From Pseudomonadota bacterium (GTDB taxonomy: Bacteria > Pseudomonadota > Alphaproteobacteria > ATCC43930 > CGMCC-115725): a DNA stretch of 6,544 nt. A program made the position numbers and the translations under genes. The notes under the pieces were generated by a model. That model was not told the origin of the DNA. It searched no databases and saw only the letters and a program-made list of their open reading frames with translations. Position 1 is the stretch's first letter. Every line of letters begins with the position of its first letter. The DNA lies in contig JAJYIC010000143.1 in the NCBI GenBank assembly GCA_021790295.1, forward strand, positions 1 through 6,544, read 5' to 3'. Positions 5,581 through 6,544 of the stretch are shown one piece after another.

Positions 5581-6326
5581 AAGAGGAGCGGATCGCCAAG
5601 GTTTTGGCGCGCGCCGGGCTCTGCTCGCGGCGCGAAGCCGAACGCTGGATCGCCGCCGGCCGGGTTTCCGTCGATGGCGCTCTTCTCGAAAGCCCGGCCA
5701 AAACCGTCGGCGCCTTGAGCGAGGTCCGCGTCGACGGCCGGGTTTTGCCGTCGCCGCAACGCCCGCGTCTTTTCCGTTTTCATAAGCCGCGCGGGCTCGT
5801 CACTTCAGAGCGCGACGAAAAAGGCCGGGCGACGGTGTTTTCGGCGCTTCCCCCGGGTCTGCCGCGGCTCCTTTCGATCGGCAGGCTCGACATCAATTCC
5901 GAAGGGCTTCTTCTCCTCACCACCGACGGCGCGTTGGCGCGCCGTCTCGAATTGCCGGCAACGGGCTGGATCAGGCGCTACAAGCTGCGCGTGCACGGGG
6001 CGGTCGAAGAGGCGCAGCTTGTCGCGCTCGAACAGGGCGTCACCCTCGAGGGAGTTCGCTACGGTCCGATCTCTGCGCGCCTTCAAGCCGTTCGCGGTTC
6101 GAACGCCTGGGTCGAAGTCTCTTTGCGCGAAGGCAAGAACCGCGAGCTGAAACGGGTTTTTGCCCATCTGGGGCTCGATGTCACGCGCCTCATCCGGCTC
6201 TCTTACGGTCCCTTCCAGCTCGGCAATCTGGGGCGCGGAGAGCTTGCCGAAGTGCCGGCGAAGGTTCTCGCCGAACAACTGGGTGAGATGCTTTCCGCCG
6301 ACCCCCATGCGCATCGTCGCCGGTAG
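5577..6326 (+). CDS. rluB: rRNA pseudouridine synthase, RsuA/RluB family
   Basis: Converts a uridine in rRNA to pseudouridine during ribosome assembly; RluB acts on 23S U2605 and RsuA on 16S U516 in E. coli. An S4 RNA-binding domain at about 4-50 (KVLARAGLCSRREAE, GRVSVDG) is followed by the catalytic domain with HKPRGLVTS (69-77), the motif GRLDINSEGLLLLTTDG with nucleophile Asp105, and REGKNRELKRVFAHLGL, RLIRLSYGPF near the C-terminus. Length (249) fits. The true start is probably the GTG at 5577, which overlaps the upstream TGA as GTGA and gives the usual KEERIAKVLARAG start; the open frame before it is a shadow within the amidotransferase gene. It also overlaps rsmD downstream, making a compact rRNA modification pair. 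Family membership is firm; RluB rather than RsuA is a likely choice, not proven. Confidence 0.92.
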   Translation: MKEERIAKVLARAGLCSRREAERWIAAGRVSVDGALLESPAKTVGALSEVRVDGRVLPSPQRPRLFRFHKPRGLVTSERDEKGRATVFSALPPGLPRLLSIGRLDINSEGLLLLTTDGALARRLELPATGWIRRYKLRVHGAVEEAQLVALEQGVTLEGVRYGPISARLQAVRGSNAWVEVSLREGKNRELKRVFAHLGLDVTRLIRLSYGPFQLGNLGRGELAEVPAKVLAEQLGEMLSADPHAHRRR

Positions 6327-6544
6327 GCATCGCGGGCGCCCTCTTTGGGCGCCTCCCGGGAAAAAAGTGAGACCGACCGCCGACCGCGCCCGGCAAGCGC
6401 TTTTCGACATTCTGGCGCACGGCTCCTTTCTTTCGGGCGGCGCGCCTTTCGAAGGCGAAAGGGTTGTCGACGCCTTTGCCGGAACGGGCGCCTTGGGGCT
6501 CGAAGCGCTGTCGCGAGGAGCCCTAGAGGCGGCTTTTATCGAAC
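6307..6544 (+). CDS. rsmD: 16S rRNA (guanine966-N2)-methyltransferase RsmD, 5' part
   Basis: Methylates N2 of G966 of 16S rRNA in the assembled small subunit, using S-adenosylmethionine. The first 79 residues are visible before the window ends. They carry the family N-terminus MRIVAG...GRPLWAPPG, the RPTADRARQALFDIL block (22-36) and the SAM-binding motif VVDAFAGTGALGLEALSRG (53-71). The complete protein is usually about 180-190 residues, so roughly the last 60% is missing beyond the edge. The ATG at 6307 lies within the last codons of the pseudouridine synthase gene (20-base overlap, different frame); the weak GAGATG upstream suggests that translation depends on coupling. The catalytic NPPY-type motif is not in view. 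Confidence 0.92.
   Translation, partial: MRIVAGRHRGRPLWAPPGKKVRPTADRARQALFDILAHGSFLSGGAPFEGERVVDAFAGTGALGLEALSRGALEAAFIE

Noticed and set aside
6333..6354. Hairpin GGCGCCC/GGGCGCC as a terminator after the pseudouridine synthase gene
   Set aside because: It lies within conserved rsmD codons, is followed by A residues rather than T, and the genes overlap, so a terminator there makes no sense.

Overview
The window is GC-rich, densely coding bacterial chromosomal DNA, most likely from an alphaproteobacterium and perhaps the order Hyphomicrobiales. This rests on two things: the first gene is a class III nucleotide cyclase of the cyclase/TolB-like/TPR type that is amplified in rhizobia and relatives, and tadA, an RsuA/RluB-type pseudouridine synthase gene and rsmD lie close together, an arrangement I recall from that group. 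It is an inference from protein style and gene order; there is no rRNA marker here. I see no IS element, CRISPR array, tRNA, rRNA or phage gene.

Left part (1-3060, plus strand). A large membrane-anchored cyclase (122-2044) is followed by a stand-alone TPR protein (2236-3003). The second protein is a clear paralog of the C-terminal TPR part of the first: about 45% identical by hand count over 166 residues without a gap. A 10-bp perfect hairpin after the second gene probably ends this unit.

Middle (3061-4449). A 3-mercaptopyruvate sulfurtransferase (sseA) starts at TTG behind a very strong ribosome binding site. It converges on tadA, the tRNA wobble adenosine deaminase, on the minus strand. 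The two genes overlap by 61 bp at their 3' ends because TadA has a C-terminal tail beyond the usual end of the fold.

Right part (4446-6544). Two transcription units diverge from a gap of only 25 bp. To the left, a hotdog-fold acyl-CoA thioesterase runs into tadA with a 4-base ATGA overlap. To the right, a class I glutamine amidotransferase-like (PuuD/peptidase C26) hydrolase runs into a 23S/16S rRNA pseudouridine synthase with a 4-base GTGA overlap, which in turn overlaps rsmD (16S rRNA m2G966 methyltransferase) by 20 bases; rsmD runs off the window edge. Three of these genes act on RNA (tadA, rluB-like, rsmD); the thioesterase and the hydrolase look like metabolic genes set between tadA and the rRNA genes.

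Most of the window is ordinary housekeeping. I did not find an obvious new system. The part most worth a second look is the cyclase/TPR pair, with its Arg in place of the usual adenine-selecting Lys and its detached TPR paralog, followed by the tadA/sseA antisense overlap.
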